A stretch of 64,000 nt of DNA from RHLJ01 sp048058975 (GTDB taxonomy: Bacteria; Bacteroidota; Rhodothermia; Balneolales; Balneolaceae), in NCBI GenBank assembly GCA_048058975.1, contig JBLLNP010000002.1:1-64000 (forward strand). Direction: 5' to 3'. The position numbers and the translations under genes are program-made. Positions 1 to 8,125 of this stretch are shown here, piece by piece. Every line of letters begins with the position of its first letter. Within the stretch, counting starts at the first letter, position 1. Below the pieces are notes generated by a model. It was not told the origin of the DNA, did not search any database, and saw nothing but the letters and a program-made list of their open reading frames with translations.

Positions 1-1
1 G

Positions 2-1129
2 GCTGATGCCGATGAATACAAAGACAACATCAGTTCCGGCTATCGAATGGAATATTTCTATAGGGATATGCGTCGGATGACAGGTTATTTAATGGATGGA
101 AGTAAGCCTGAAGGTGGGGAGTGGAATTATGATGAGGAGAATAGAAAAAAACTTCCCAAAGATATAGAAATACCCGAATGGGCATCTACCGAAGTTGACG
201 AGGTGACTCAGGAAGTAATAGACTTAGTTGAAGATTCTTTTCCTAACCATTTTGGTAAAAGTGATGGGTTTGATTATGCGGTAACGCGAAGGCAGGCTTT
301 GTACAGATTGAACGATTTTATAGAACGGGGATTAGATCAGTTTGGTCCGTACGAGGATGCAATGGCAACAGGTGAGCATGTCGTTTTTCATTCCCATCTT
401 TCCATGTACCTCAATAACGGTCTTTTGCTTCCAAAGGAAGTATGTGATAAGGCTCAGGAAGCGTACGACTCTGGAAAGGCTCGGTTAAACTCAGTTGAAG
501 GATTTATACGACAGATTATTGGCTGGAGGGAATTTGTCCGCGTTTACTATGAAGCCATGATGCCCGAAGTTCGGGAAGCCAACCATTTTGGGTTTGATAA
601 TACGCTACCTGAAATGTATTGGACAGGAGAAACTAAGATGCAATGCATGAGTGAATGCCTGAAACCGGTAATCGAGTCAGGATATTCACATCACATTCCC
701 AGATTAATGGTACTCAGTAACTTTAGTAATTTAACGGAAACGGATCCCCGAGAATTAAATAAATGGTTCTGGTTTGCTTATGTAGATGCCTACGAGTGGG
801 TGGTTCTGCCGAATGTGTTGGGGATGTCGACCTTTGCAGATGGGGGAGTATTGGCATCCAAACCGTATGCAGCAGGCGGCAATTACATTAATAAAATGAG
901 TGATTACTGTAAAAACTGCTTGTATAAAATCAGTAAGAAAACAGGCGAAGATGCATGCCCATTCAATTATTTGTATTGGAATTTTGTGGATGAGCAACGA
1001 GAGACATTCATGGAGAATGGAAGGGCAAATTTTATGGTGAATATGTTTGATAAGAAATCAAAAGAGGATAAAGAGGCGATAAAAGAAAGTAGCAGGAAGT
1101 TTATAGATGACCTTAAAAGAAGTAAATAA
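2..1129 (+). CDS. Iron-sulfur photolyase/cryptochrome-like protein, 5'-truncated by the window edge
   Basis: This is the C-terminal part of a member of the bacterial cryptochrome/(6-4) photolyase group (FeS-BCP, PhrB/CryB-like), flavoproteins that repair UV photoproducts or sense blue light. The frame is open from base 2 with no start, so the alpha/beta antenna domain lies largely outside. What remains is the helical FAD-binding domain. Family-typical stretches are 'MRRMTGYLMDG', 'GGEWNYDEENRKK' and 'IRQIIGWREFVR'. Cysteines in 'KMQCMSE', 'DYCKNC' and 'DACPFN' match the four expected ligands of the 4Fe-4S cluster. The C-terminal 'CPFNYLYWNF' and 'ENGRANFMVNMF' are also typical. A class II photolyase is encoded 1.6 kb downstream. 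Family call is firm; (6-4) substrate specificity is inferred. Confidence 0.9.
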   Translation, partial: ADADEYKDNISSGYRMEYFYRDMRRMTGYLMDGSKPEGGEWNYDEENRKKLPKDIEIPEWASTEVDEVTQEVIDLVEDSFPNHFGKSDGFDYAVTRRQALYRLNDFIERGLDQFGPYEDAMATGEHVVFHSHLSMYLNNGLLLPKEVCDKAQEAYDSGKARLNSVEGFIRQIIGWREFVRVYYEAMMPEVREANHFGFDNTLPEMYWTGETKMQCMSECLKPVIESGYSHHIPRLMVLSNFSNLTETDPRELNKWFWFAYVDAYEWVVLPNVLGMSTFADGGVLASKPYAAGGNYINKMSDYCKNCLYKISKKTGEDACPFNYLYWNFVDEQRETFMENGRANFMVNMFDKKSKEDKEAIKESSRKFIDDLKRSK

Positions 1130-1218
1130 ACAAATACATTTCTCACATTTTCATGTGGTATTTTATTGGTAAACAAGAGATTACGTTTTTTTGAACCAAT
1201 AATAAACTGGGATAATAC

Positions 1219-1956
1219 ATGAAGATTAAAGGGATAGTCTTCCTGATTTTAGGTGTTGTTCAGGGAGTTACATACGCACAAACTAGTGTAGATACGCTTG
1301 AAAATGTAGATAGAAGCAATCCAAGCTTGATATCATTGAACATTGATGCTACTTATGGTATGCCAAGGGGAGAGTTTAGAGAAACACTTGACCGAAATGC
1401 TATTGGAGGAAGCCTCGAAGTACTTTATCATTTTCCAAAAACTATATTAGAAGTAGGGTTGGGATTTAGCTATCTCCATTTTGGTACAAATCGGAAAAGT
1501 TTGTTTGCTGGTTTAAATTATAAAACAACCAGTGGGATGTTTGTTCCAAGCATACTAGTAAGGGCTGATCCAAAATTCAGAAATATAAGTCCCTATTTAG
1601 AGGGATCGATTGGATTAAATGCTACAAATGCGCAAACCAAAATTTCGGGTATAATTGCGAATCTATTTGACGAAGATGATGAATATTTGAACGAGTTTTA
1701 TGATACAAGTTTAAGTTATGGTTTTGGGGCAGGATTGAAGATACTTTTGAAAGACTGGGATTATGAAGATCAAAAAAAGACAAGGTTATATCTTCATATT
1801 AAAGGTAGATATAATTACGGTGGAGAGGTACGTTATCTAACAAAAGATGGTGTGCAAATAATAGAAAATCAGAACGAAACAGAGTTTGTTTACAATCTAA
1901 GTAATTCCCGGACGGATCTGACTACCTTCCAGATTGGGATTTACATTGGAATGTAA
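1219..1956 (+). CDS. Predicted outer-membrane beta-barrel protein, tandem paralogue 1
   Basis: A 245-aa exported protein with a signal peptide ending '...GVTYAQ'. Alternating hydrophobic strands and a final aromatic/hydrophobic strand suggest an OmpW-like or porin-like outer-membrane barrel. It is clearly paralogous to the next gene: both have a 'G-x-P-x-G-x-F-x-x-x-L-D-R-N-A' stretch near the mature N-terminus, 'SPYLEG'/'KPFVEG' mid-way, and 'SRTDLTTF' just before the C-terminus. Function is unknown. It lies between two photolyase genes, but nothing in the sequence ties it to DNA repair. The start was chosen because the signal peptide begins there. Confidence 0.75.
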   Translation: MKIKGIVFLILGVVQGVTYAQTSVDTLENVDRSNPSLISLNIDATYGMPRGEFRETLDRNAIGGSLEVLYHFPKTILEVGLGFSYLHFGTNRKSLFAGLNYKTTSGMFVPSILVRADPKFRNISPYLEGSIGLNATNAQTKISGIIANLFDEDDEYLNEFYDTSLSYGFGAGLKILLKDWDYEDQKKTRLYLHIKGRYNYGGEVRYLTKDGVQIIENQNETEFVYNLSNSRTDLTTFQIGIYIGM

Positions 1957-2045
1957 CCTACAAAAGCCCCTCACATTTTTATGCAGTATTTCAGTACTGA
2001 GGAACAAACTAGCTTCAGGAAACCTTAAAATTATCGGAGCGGGTT

Positions 2046-2738
2046 ATGAAAAAGTTAAAAGTTTTTGTTTTCGGAATATTACTAATCCCTGGATTTACTG
2101 CCGCACAGGGATTCAATTTTGATATCGGGTTTGCATTGGGGACACCCCAGGGAAGTTTTCAGCAATCACTGGATCGGAATGCTTATGGGCTTGATATGGC
2201 CGCAACATACCAGATTCCTAATTCTCCGATTCATTTCGGGATAGGAGGAGTGTACCAAAACTTTGGATGGCAGGAACGTTCCGAGTTTTTCAGCCCTGAT
2301 ATACAGGAGGTGCGAGTGAGAGTGAGAACCACCAATAATATGTTTACTCCGCATTTACTCATGCGCTTCGAACCTCAGTATGGTATTATCAAACCTTTTG
2401 TTGAAGGGATGGTCGGATTTAACTACTTATATACAGAAAGTAGCGTTCTTGATGATTGGGATGAAGGGGAGCTTGCCAGCTCGGTAAACCACGACTATTA
2501 CACCCCAAGCTACGGAGTTGGTGGCGGAGTTAAATTCAAGTTGTATGAAGGTTTTGATGATGACGGTGACTTCTTTGGTATTTCCTTAATAGTAAAAACC
2601 AAATATATGCTGGGGGGAGAAGCAGACTACTTGAAGGAAGGTGATCTGATAAGAACCCGCAGAGGAGTTGACTATAATGTTTCAAGGTCCAGAACAGACT
2701 TGACCACGTTTAACGTTGGTTTTGTATTCAATTTCTAA
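2046..2738 (+). CDS. Predicted outer-membrane beta-barrel protein, tandem paralogue 2
   Basis: A 230-aa exported protein with a signal peptide ending 'PGFTAAQ', homologous along its whole length to the preceding gene. Shared features are the 'GSFQQSLDRNAYG' N-terminal stretch, 'IKPFVEGMVGFNY' and the C-terminal 'SRTDLTTFNVGFVFNF'. The terminal phenylalanine suits recognition by the barrel assembly machinery, although the paralogue ends in methionine. A similar 'CTCACATTTT' segment precedes both genes (about 1143 and 1970), so the duplication seems to have included upstream DNA. Function unknown; probably an outer-membrane barrel. Confidence 0.75.
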   Translation: MKKLKVFVFGILLIPGFTAAQGFNFDIGFALGTPQGSFQQSLDRNAYGLDMAATYQIPNSPIHFGIGGVYQNFGWQERSEFFSPDIQEVRVRVRTTNNMFTPHLLMRFEPQYGIIKPFVEGMVGFNYLYTESSVLDDWDEGELASSVNHDYYTPSYGVGGGVKFKLYEGFDDDGDFFGISLIVKTKYMLGGEADYLKEGDLIRTRRGVDYNVSRSRTDLTTFNVGFVFNF

Positions 2739-2771
2739 TATCGGAATGTAGTTAGATGAATATCGGTTTGC

Positions 2772-4271
2772 ATGTCTACTATGCAGACCGATATCAAAAA
2801 CATAAACAGTTACCGTAGATTTAATCGCAATGATAAATCTCCAAATAAAGACGGGGAATATGTTCTTTACTGGATGCAAGCTAATCGGCGCCTCCAGTAT
2901 AATTACGCACTTGAATATGCTATAGCATGGGCGAATAAGCTAGAAAAACCGATTCTTATCTATGAAGGATTAAATGTTGACTATCCTTGGGCTTGTGATC
3001 GTTTTCATACCTTTATAATGCAGGGGATGAAGGAAAACCTGGATACTGCTCAATCCAAAAACCTTAACTTCTTCAGTTATGTTGAGCAGGTTTCAGGTGC
3101 AGGAAAAGGACTTTTATACTCGCTTTCTGAAAAGGCCTGTTTGGTAGTATCTGATGAGTATCCAGTATTCATAATTCGAAAACACAATGAGTCGGTTGGT
3201 AAGAAACTTGAGATCCCTTACATCACCATCGATTCAAACGGATTAATTCCTCTTGGGGTAACAGAAAAAGACCCATATTCAGCCTATTTGTTTCGGAAGA
3301 TCATGCAAAAGCATTTCATCGAAGGGTTCACAAATCCTCCCAAACAAAATCCAACAGACGATTTACAGATTAAAGAACGGATGATTCTACCGGATGAATT
3401 TTTGCAAAAATATCCTGAAGGTGATAAGGCACTAAAAAGTATTGATGAAACGGTCTCATCGTTAGATATTGACCATTCAGTAGGAGTGGTTGCAGCCGAT
3501 GGAACAAGACAGGCGGCACTTGGTAAACTTGGACATTTTATTGCTCATGGCTTGATGGAATACGATGAGAAAAGAAATCATCCGGATGAAAAGAAAACGA
3601 GTGGTTTAAGTCCCTGGCTTCATTTTGGCAAGATCAGCGAATATGAGATAGTGAAGGCGGTTCTTGATCACCAACCAGAAGATTGGGATCTGGATAGTAT
3701 CACTCCAAACGGAGGAAAAAACTCAGGGTTCTTTAATGGAGATCCGAATATTGAATCATTTCTGGACGAAGTTATTACCTGGCGAGAAGTGGGTTTCCAT
3801 TATGCACATCACAGGCCTGATTATGATCAGTTTGAAAGTCTGCCTGATTGGGTGAAAGAAACCATGGATGAGCATAGGGATGATGAAAGAGAATACGTGT
3901 ATTCTTTGGAAGAATTTGAACAGTCTAAAACCCACGATGAGCTTTGGAATGCTGCTCAAACTCAATTAAGAGAAGAGGGAATCATACATAATTATCTTAG
4001 GATGTTGTGGGGCAAAAAAGTAATTGAATGGACGCCGGATTACCGAACGGCACTGGATTATCTTATTGAGCTTAACAACAAGTACGCGCTGGATGGTCGT
4101 GATCCAAATAGCTACTCCGGTATTTTCTGGGTACTGGGTAGGTTCGACCGCGCCTGGCAGGAACGGGATGTGTTTGGGAAACTTCGCTATATGACTAGTG
4201 AGAGTACCCGGAAGAAAGTGAGGCTTAATCAGTATCTGGATAAATTCGGAAGTCAGAAAAGTCTGTTATGA
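2772..4271 (+). CDS. phr: Class II CPD deoxyribodipyrimidine photolyase
   Basis: A 499-aa flavoprotein that uses light to split cyclobutane pyrimidine dimers. The class II pattern is clear: 'YVLYWMQANRRLQYNYALEYA' near the N-terminus (given here in two overlapping sense units, key residues Y-W-M-Q and R-R), 'SGLSPWLHFGKIS' and 'FLDEVITWREVGFHYA' in the helical domain. The conserved end has 'LRMLWGKKVIEW', 'ALDGRDPNSYSGIFWVLGRF' and 'DRAWQERDVFGKLRYM', which form the FAD and DNA-binding part. Length fits the family (about 450-500 aa). The start at 2772 gives 'MSTMQTD'; the internal ATG three codons later is an alternative. With the upstream FeS photolyase it suggests a light-exposed lifestyle. 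Confidence 0.95.
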   Translation: MSTMQTDIKNINSYRRFNRNDKSPNKDGEYVLYWMQANRRLQYNYALEYAIAWANKLEKPILIYEGLNVDYPWACDRFHTFIMQGMKENLDTAQSKNLNFFSYVEQVSGAGKGLLYSLSEKACLVVSDEYPVFIIRKHNESVGKKLEIPYITIDSNGLIPLGVTEKDPYSAYLFRKIMQKHFIEGFTNPPKQNPTDDLQIKERMILPDEFLQKYPEGDKALKSIDETVSSLDIDHSVGVVAADGTRQAALGKLGHFIAHGLMEYDEKRNHPDEKKTSGLSPWLHFGKISEYEIVKAVLDHQPEDWDLDSITPNGGKNSGFFNGDPNIESFLDEVITWREVGFHYAHHRPDYDQFESLPDWVKETMDEHRDDEREYVYSLEEFEQSKTHDELWNAAQTQLREEGIIHNYLRMLWGKKVIEWTPDYRTALDYLIELNNKYALDGRDPNSYSGIFWVLGRFDRAWQERDVFGKLRYMTSESTRKKVRLNQYLDKFGSQKSLL

Positions 4272-4322
4272 CTTTTGGTAACCAAAACATATATTGCACA
4301 TATTTTAAATTAATCCATTTCA

Positions 4323-5705
4323 ATGGATCTGTTTCAGGATAAAAGTCAGCAAGGTTTTCGGGTAAGTGAACCTGATCAATTTGATTATCACCAACCGTTA
4401 GCAACAAGAATGCGCCCTAACTCTTTGCAAGAATTTGTTGGTCAGGAGCACTTGGTAGGAGATGGGAAAATGCTGAAGCGAATGATAGAAAGTGGGGTAA
4501 TAGGTTCACTCATTTTTTACGGCCCTCCAAGTTCAGGAAAAACTACACTGGCTCATGTAATTTCAAAAGAAATAAAAGCCGCTTTTGAAGTAATTAATGC
4601 CGTACTGGATGGGATTAAAGAGCTGCGAACAGTGGTTGAAAAAGCAGAGAAGCTTAGAAAGCTAAATGGACGAAAAACTATTCTGTTTGTGGATGAGATT
4701 CATCGCTGGAATAAAGCTCAGCAGGATGCATTACTCCCTCATCTGGAAAGTGGGATCATCACTTTGGTTGGTGCAACAACCGAAAACCCATTTTACTCAC
4801 TGGTAAATCCGCTTCTTTCCCGATGCCAGTTATTTGAACTGAAGCCTCTTTTAAAAGAGGATGTGGAAAAAATGATTCACCGGGCTTTGAAGGATGAGGA
4901 AAAAGGCCTTGGGGATAAAAACATTAAGATAGATCAGGATGCCATCGATCATTTTGCGGATTATGCAGGTGGGGATGTTCGTAATGCATTAAATGCCTTA
5001 GAAGTAGCGGTACTTTCGAGTAAGCCAAATGAAAGTGGTGGCATTCATATTAATCTTGATATCGCCAAAGAGAGTATCCAGAGGAGAACAGTCAGGTACG
5101 ATAGAACCGGCGATGAGCATTACCACTATATTTCAGCGTTTATTAAATCTGTGAGAGGTTCTGATCCTGACGGAGCATTATACTGGATGAATGCTATGCT
5201 TGAGGGCGGAGATGACCCGAATTTTATTTTTAGACGGATGTTTATTCTCGCAAGCGAAGATATCGGCCTTGCAGAACCGAATGCAATTACGATTGTGAAT
5301 TCTTGCCACGAAGCATTTATGAAATGCGGTATGCCAGAAGGCATGTTTTTTTTATCTCATGCCGCTCTCTATCTTGCAATGTGCCCAAAAAGTAATAGCA
5401 CTCTTGGGATTTTTAAAGCGAGCAGTGAAATCAAAGAAAAAGGAGTTGTGAATGTCCCGCCTTATCTGAAAGACAAAACAGCGAATAAACTTTCAGCCCG
5501 CTACCAGGATATTGAAAATGCTTCAAAAGATTATAAATACCCACATAGTCATCCGAGAAATTGGGTGGAGCAGCAATATTTACCTGATCCGTTAAAGAAC
5601 ACCTCATTTTACGAGCCAGGAGTAGAGGGACGTGAGGGACTGTTGAATAAACGCTTAATTGAGATAAAGAAGGCTCATCAAAAAGCAGAAGAGAAGGATC
5701 AATGA
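4323..5705 (+). CDS. rarA: Replication-associated recombination protein A (AAA+ ATPase)
   Basis: RarA/MgsA of 460 aa, a clamp-loader-like AAA+ ATPase acting at stalled replication forks. Visible are 'RPNSLQEFVGQEHLVG' at the N-terminus, Walker A 'GPPSSGKTT' (residues 67-75), Walker B 'ILFVDEIHRWNKAQQD', sensor 'GATTENPFYSL' with 'LLSRCQ' following, and the C-terminal tetramerisation region with 'RRMFILASEDIGLA' and the 'YKYPHSHP' motif near the end. Length matches the family. The start lies about 50 bp after the photolyase stop, so the two may be co-transcribed. The 3' end overlaps the convergent M23 gene by 7 bp. Confidence 0.96.
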   Translation: MDLFQDKSQQGFRVSEPDQFDYHQPLATRMRPNSLQEFVGQEHLVGDGKMLKRMIESGVIGSLIFYGPPSSGKTTLAHVISKEIKAAFEVINAVLDGIKELRTVVEKAEKLRKLNGRKTILFVDEIHRWNKAQQDALLPHLESGIITLVGATTENPFYSLVNPLLSRCQLFELKPLLKEDVEKMIHRALKDEEKGLGDKNIKIDQDAIDHFADYAGGDVRNALNALEVAVLSSKPNESGGIHINLDIAKESIQRRTVRYDRTGDEHYHYISAFIKSVRGSDPDGALYWMNAMLEGGDDPNFIFRRMFILASEDIGLAEPNAITIVNSCHEAFMKCGMPEGMFFLSHAALYLAMCPKSNSTLGIFKASSEIKEKGVVNVPPYLKDKTANKLSARYQDIENASKDYKYPHSHPRNWVEQQYLPDPLKNTSFYEPGVEGREGLLNKRLIEIKKAHQKAEEKDQ

Positions 5706-6508
5706 GAGGCTGTACCCCCCTTCTTTAATTCATACCCATCTGCACGTTCGAATTTAATAGGAAAGCTATTAATCCCATCCTTTGTTGGGGTTAATACATT
5801 AAAATGTAAATGTGGTCGACTTGAAAACCCAGTATTTCCTGATAGTCCAATAGGTTGATACTTTTTTACTGTGTCACCCACACTCACAAAACTGCTTTTG
5901 TAACTTAAATGAACATATTGGGTCATAGTGCCATCCTTATGAAAAAGAGTAATGTAATTGGCAAATGGTCGGTATTTCCTGGATGAACCTCCAACATTAT
6001 AATCTTCGATTACCCCAATTACAATTCCATCCAGAGCTGCTGTTACTGTATCTCCAATTGACATATCAAAATCGATTGCATACCGTGAATAATCTGAGGT
6101 ATGAGAGAATGTACCATTATATCCCTGCATGATTTTATAGCTTCTTCCTTTAGGAAATGGAAAAGCATATCTGAAAGTAGTATCAGTAACGCTTGTTATT
6201 GGATCACCGAATGTAATAAAGTAGTCAAGGTTTTTTGCTGTAATACTGTCTAGTTGTTGGCTGCTATAGCTTAGTGTTGAGTCTCCATAACCGGGAAGTA
6301 CCAATTTTATCAATGAAGAATCCGAGTTATCAAAACGAAGATTTATTCTTACAGGAGCAGCAACTGGATTTACAAGTTCGATATATACAGAGTCCCCCTG
6401 ATGATATGTATTTTTCTTAAAAGTGAATTGAGAGTAACGCTCTTTTGGTAAAGAAGTACATGCGAATAAGATGCATGTAGTTATAATGATCAGATTTGAA
6501 TACTTCAT
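5699..6508 (-). CDS. M23-family (LytM-like) lipoprotein peptidase
   Basis: A 269-aa predicted lipoprotein (lipobox 'LFAC', Cys17) with a C-terminal M23 domain, the fold of zinc endopeptidases that cut peptidoglycan cross-bridges. Landmarks are 'GYNGTFSHTSDYSRYAIDFDM' split as H at the 'FSH' and D in 'YAIDFD', 'YVHLS', the beta-hairpin 'VKKYQPIGLSGNTGFSSR', and the metal-ligand motif 'PHLHFNV'. The usual compact H-x3-D is replaced by a longer H...D spacing, as in the 'SH...YALDF' subset, so activity is likely but not certain. It is preceded by a structured leader and terminator (see 6534-6660) that could attenuate it. It converges on rarA. Confidence 0.85.
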   Translation of the reverse strand: MKYSNLIIITTCILFACTSLPKERYSQFTFKKNTYHQGDSVYIELVNPVAAPVRINLRFDNSDSSLIKLVLPGYGDSTLSYSSQQLDSITAKNLDYFITFGDPITSVTDTTFRYAFPFPKGRSYKIMQGYNGTFSHTSDYSRYAIDFDMSIGDTVTAALDGIVIGVIEDYNVGGSSRKYRPFANYITLFHKDGTMTQYVHLSYKSSFVSVGDTVKKYQPIGLSGNTGFSSRPHLHFNVLTPTKDGINSFPIKFERADGYELKKGGTASH

Positions 6509-6533
6509 CTAGAAAGAATAAAAAAAGCTGAAC

Positions 6534-6568
6534 AAAAAAACAGGCGAAGAGGATCAGCACTTCGCCTG
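6534..6568 (-). terminator. Intrinsic terminator/attenuator hairpin 26 nt upstream of the M23 gene
   Basis: Read on the minus strand, a perfect 9-bp stem (CAGGCGAAG at 6541-6549 with CTTCGCCTG at 6560-6568, plus-strand letters) has an 11-nt loop. It is followed by seven T (A run 6534-6540 on plus). It lies between the leader RNA and the ATG of the M23 lipoprotein gene, so it either ends a small RNA or works as an attenuator. The loop contains GGATCAG (plus), exactly complementary to CTGATCC at 6622-6628 in the leader. Confidence 0.75.
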
Positions 6569-6660
6569 TTGTTGTTGGAGTCACTAATACAAACCGGAAG
6601 GTGAATCGCAGCCTAACCAACCTGATCCCCCCGGCACGTATTAGGCGGAATAAAACATAT
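6569..6660 (-). ncRNA. Candidate structured leader RNA or small RNA upstream of the M23 gene
   Basis: The non-coding stretch 6509-6875 contains a compact GC-rich island in very AT-rich DNA. On the minus strand nested inverted repeats can be drawn: CTAATAC (6584-6590) with GTATTAG (6638-6644), CCGG (6594-6597) with CCGG (6631-6634), and AGGT (6599-6602) with ACCT (6620-6623). A canonical terminator follows on the same strand. This suits a riboswitch-type leader or an independent small RNA; I do not recognise a known class. The remainder, 6661-6875, is AT-rich and holds nothing I can identify apart from likely divergent promoters. Confidence 0.45.
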
Positions 6661-6875
6661 AGTAACTGTTTTAAGAAATTAGTTACTACACATAAAATGG
6701 TACGGACAAAATTAATAAATACAAAATAAATTTAAGTTATATAATATATTATGTTAATAAAGTTTATAGTAGCGCAGAAAAGCGCTTACAAAATTAAGTA
6801 TTATAAATATGTGTATTAATGGAATGATTTTTTGTATATAAAAGTGTGTAAGAAAAAAAGTAAAGGGAATCACGG

Positions 6876-7424
6876 ATGAAGTTGAAAATTATTAGCGGTA
6901 CAGATATGCCAAACTCAAAGGCAAAGGAGGTGTCAAACTACATAAGAGATTTATATATGGGATCGGGGGTAAAAGCAGAGGTTGTGGACTTAGTTGATTT
7001 TCCTCTCGGTGATGTTGTTGGAGGTAGATATATGGAAGAGATTCCTTCTGTTAAAATATTCCGTGAGCCAGTACTTGAAGCCGATGCACTATTGTTTGTA
7101 ATTCCTGAATACAACGGGAGTTTTCCCGGGATTTTGAAAATGTTTGTGGATTACTTGCCTTATCCAAGTGCTTTGGTAGATAAACCAATAGCTTATGTGG
7201 GTATCGCGGGAGGTGCTTTTGGGGGATTACGACCCGTTGAACAATTTCAAATGGTTGCTAATTATCTGAATGCGCACCAGTACCCTGAAAGAGTATTCAT
7301 CAGCAGGGTTCAAAGCATGTTTGATAAGGTAGAAGGCATCAAAGATGAATTTCAACAACAGCTTCTATTATCTCAAACCAAAGGCTTTATCCAATTTGTA
7401 AAAGCGCTGAAAAAAATAACTTAG
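6876..7424 (+). CDS. NADPH-dependent FMN reductase-family flavoprotein
   Basis: A 182-aa cytoplasmic flavodoxin-like protein of the NADPH-dependent FMN reductase family (SsuE/azoreductase-like), which passes electrons from NAD(P)H to flavin or quinone-type acceptors. Landmarks are the N-terminal beta strand 'MKLKIISGTD', where the phosphate-binding loop is followed by 'NSKAKEV', the flavin-loop motif 'LFVIPEYNGSFPGILKMF', and 'VGIAGGAFGG' which contacts the isoalloxazine ring. Length is normal. It is transcribed away from the M23 gene and its stop overlaps the convergent response regulator by 4 bp. The physiological substrate cannot be told from sequence. Confidence 0.88.
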   Translation: MKLKIISGTDMPNSKAKEVSNYIRDLYMGSGVKAEVVDLVDFPLGDVVGGRYMEEIPSVKIFREPVLEADALLFVIPEYNGSFPGILKMFVDYLPYPSALVDKPIAYVGIAGGAFGGLRPVEQFQMVANYLNAHQYPERVFISRVQSMFDKVEGIKDEFQQQLLLSQTKGFIQFVKALKKIT

Positions 7425-8125
7425 TTTGTTTTCAGTAAATACCCAACTCCATGAAGAGTAATAAGGTAGCGTGGATCGTCAGGATGTAACTCTATTTTAG
7501 CGCGGAGTTTTGAAATATGTACATCCACCGTTCGAGTGTTAGTACTATATTCATATCTCCAGACCTTTTCAAGAAGCTCATCTCGAGATACCGGTTCTCC
7601 TCCGGCACTTAAAAGATATCTGATCAATTCTACTTCGCGAGCAGTAAGTTCGTTAACCTTTCCATCTGGAAAGGTTACCTCAGATTCAAGAAGGTCAATC
7701 TTAACTTCACCCAACTTAAGGATCTCAACCTCGCTGGAAGAAGAATAGGTGCCGGCACGTCTAAGTCTGGCTTGAATACGGGCGAGCAACTCTTTTACAC
7801 CAAAAGGTTTTGTGAGGTAATCATCTGCTCCAAGATTTAGTCCTTTAACCTTGTCAATTTCCTGATCTTTCGCCGTGAGCATAATGATTGGAAAGGTGTA
7901 TTTTAGCGTTCGTACTTCTTTACAGATATCATAACCACTTTTTCCCGGTAACATAATATCGAGGATCATCAAATCCGGCGAATGTTCCTGAACAAGCTCA
8001 ACAGCATGTTCACCCTCTTCACTTACAATTACCTGATAGCCCTCGCTCTCTAAAGTGTCGCGAAGGGTAAATATTAAACTGGGTTCGTCTTCTACTACAA
8101 GAATCTTTATGGTCTTATTAGGCAT
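7421..8125 (-). CDS. OmpR/PhoB-family response regulator
   Basis: A 234-aa DNA-binding response regulator. The receiver domain (about residues 6-118) has the acidic pair 'VEDEP', phospho-acceptor Asp56 in 'LMILDIMLPG', the conserved Thr/Lys region 'MLTAKDQ' and 'DDYLTKPFG'. A winged-helix effector domain follows, with 'LTAREVELIRYLLSAGG', 'RDELLEKVWRYEYSTNTRTVDVHISKLRAKI' (key residues R-T-V-D-V-H-I-S-K-L-R) and 'RYLITLHGVGYLL'. Its start overlaps the end of the histidine kinase by 8 bp, so the two genes are one operon and very probably a cognate pair. The target genes are unknown. Confidence 0.95.
   Translation of the reverse strand: MPNKTIKILVVEDEPSLIFTLRDTLESEGYQVIVSEEGEHAVELVQEHSPDLMILDIMLPGKSGYDICKEVRTLKYTFPIIMLTAKDQEIDKVKGLNLGADDYLTKPFGVKELLARIQARLRRAGTYSSSSEVEILKLGEVKIDLLESEVTFPDGKVNELTAREVELIRYLLSAGGEPVSRDELLEKVWRYEYSTNTRTVDVHISKLRAKIELHPDDPRYLITLHGVGYLLKTN

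Noticed and set aside
6569..6645. Plus-strand match to the SRP RNA apical loop (CCGGAAGG ... GCAGCC)
   Set aside because: After GGAAGG the conserved AGCAG stretch is missing (TGAATCGCAGCC instead) and the 5' side lacks GTCAGG. The terminator and T-run belong to the minus strand, so I describe a minus-strand leader instead.
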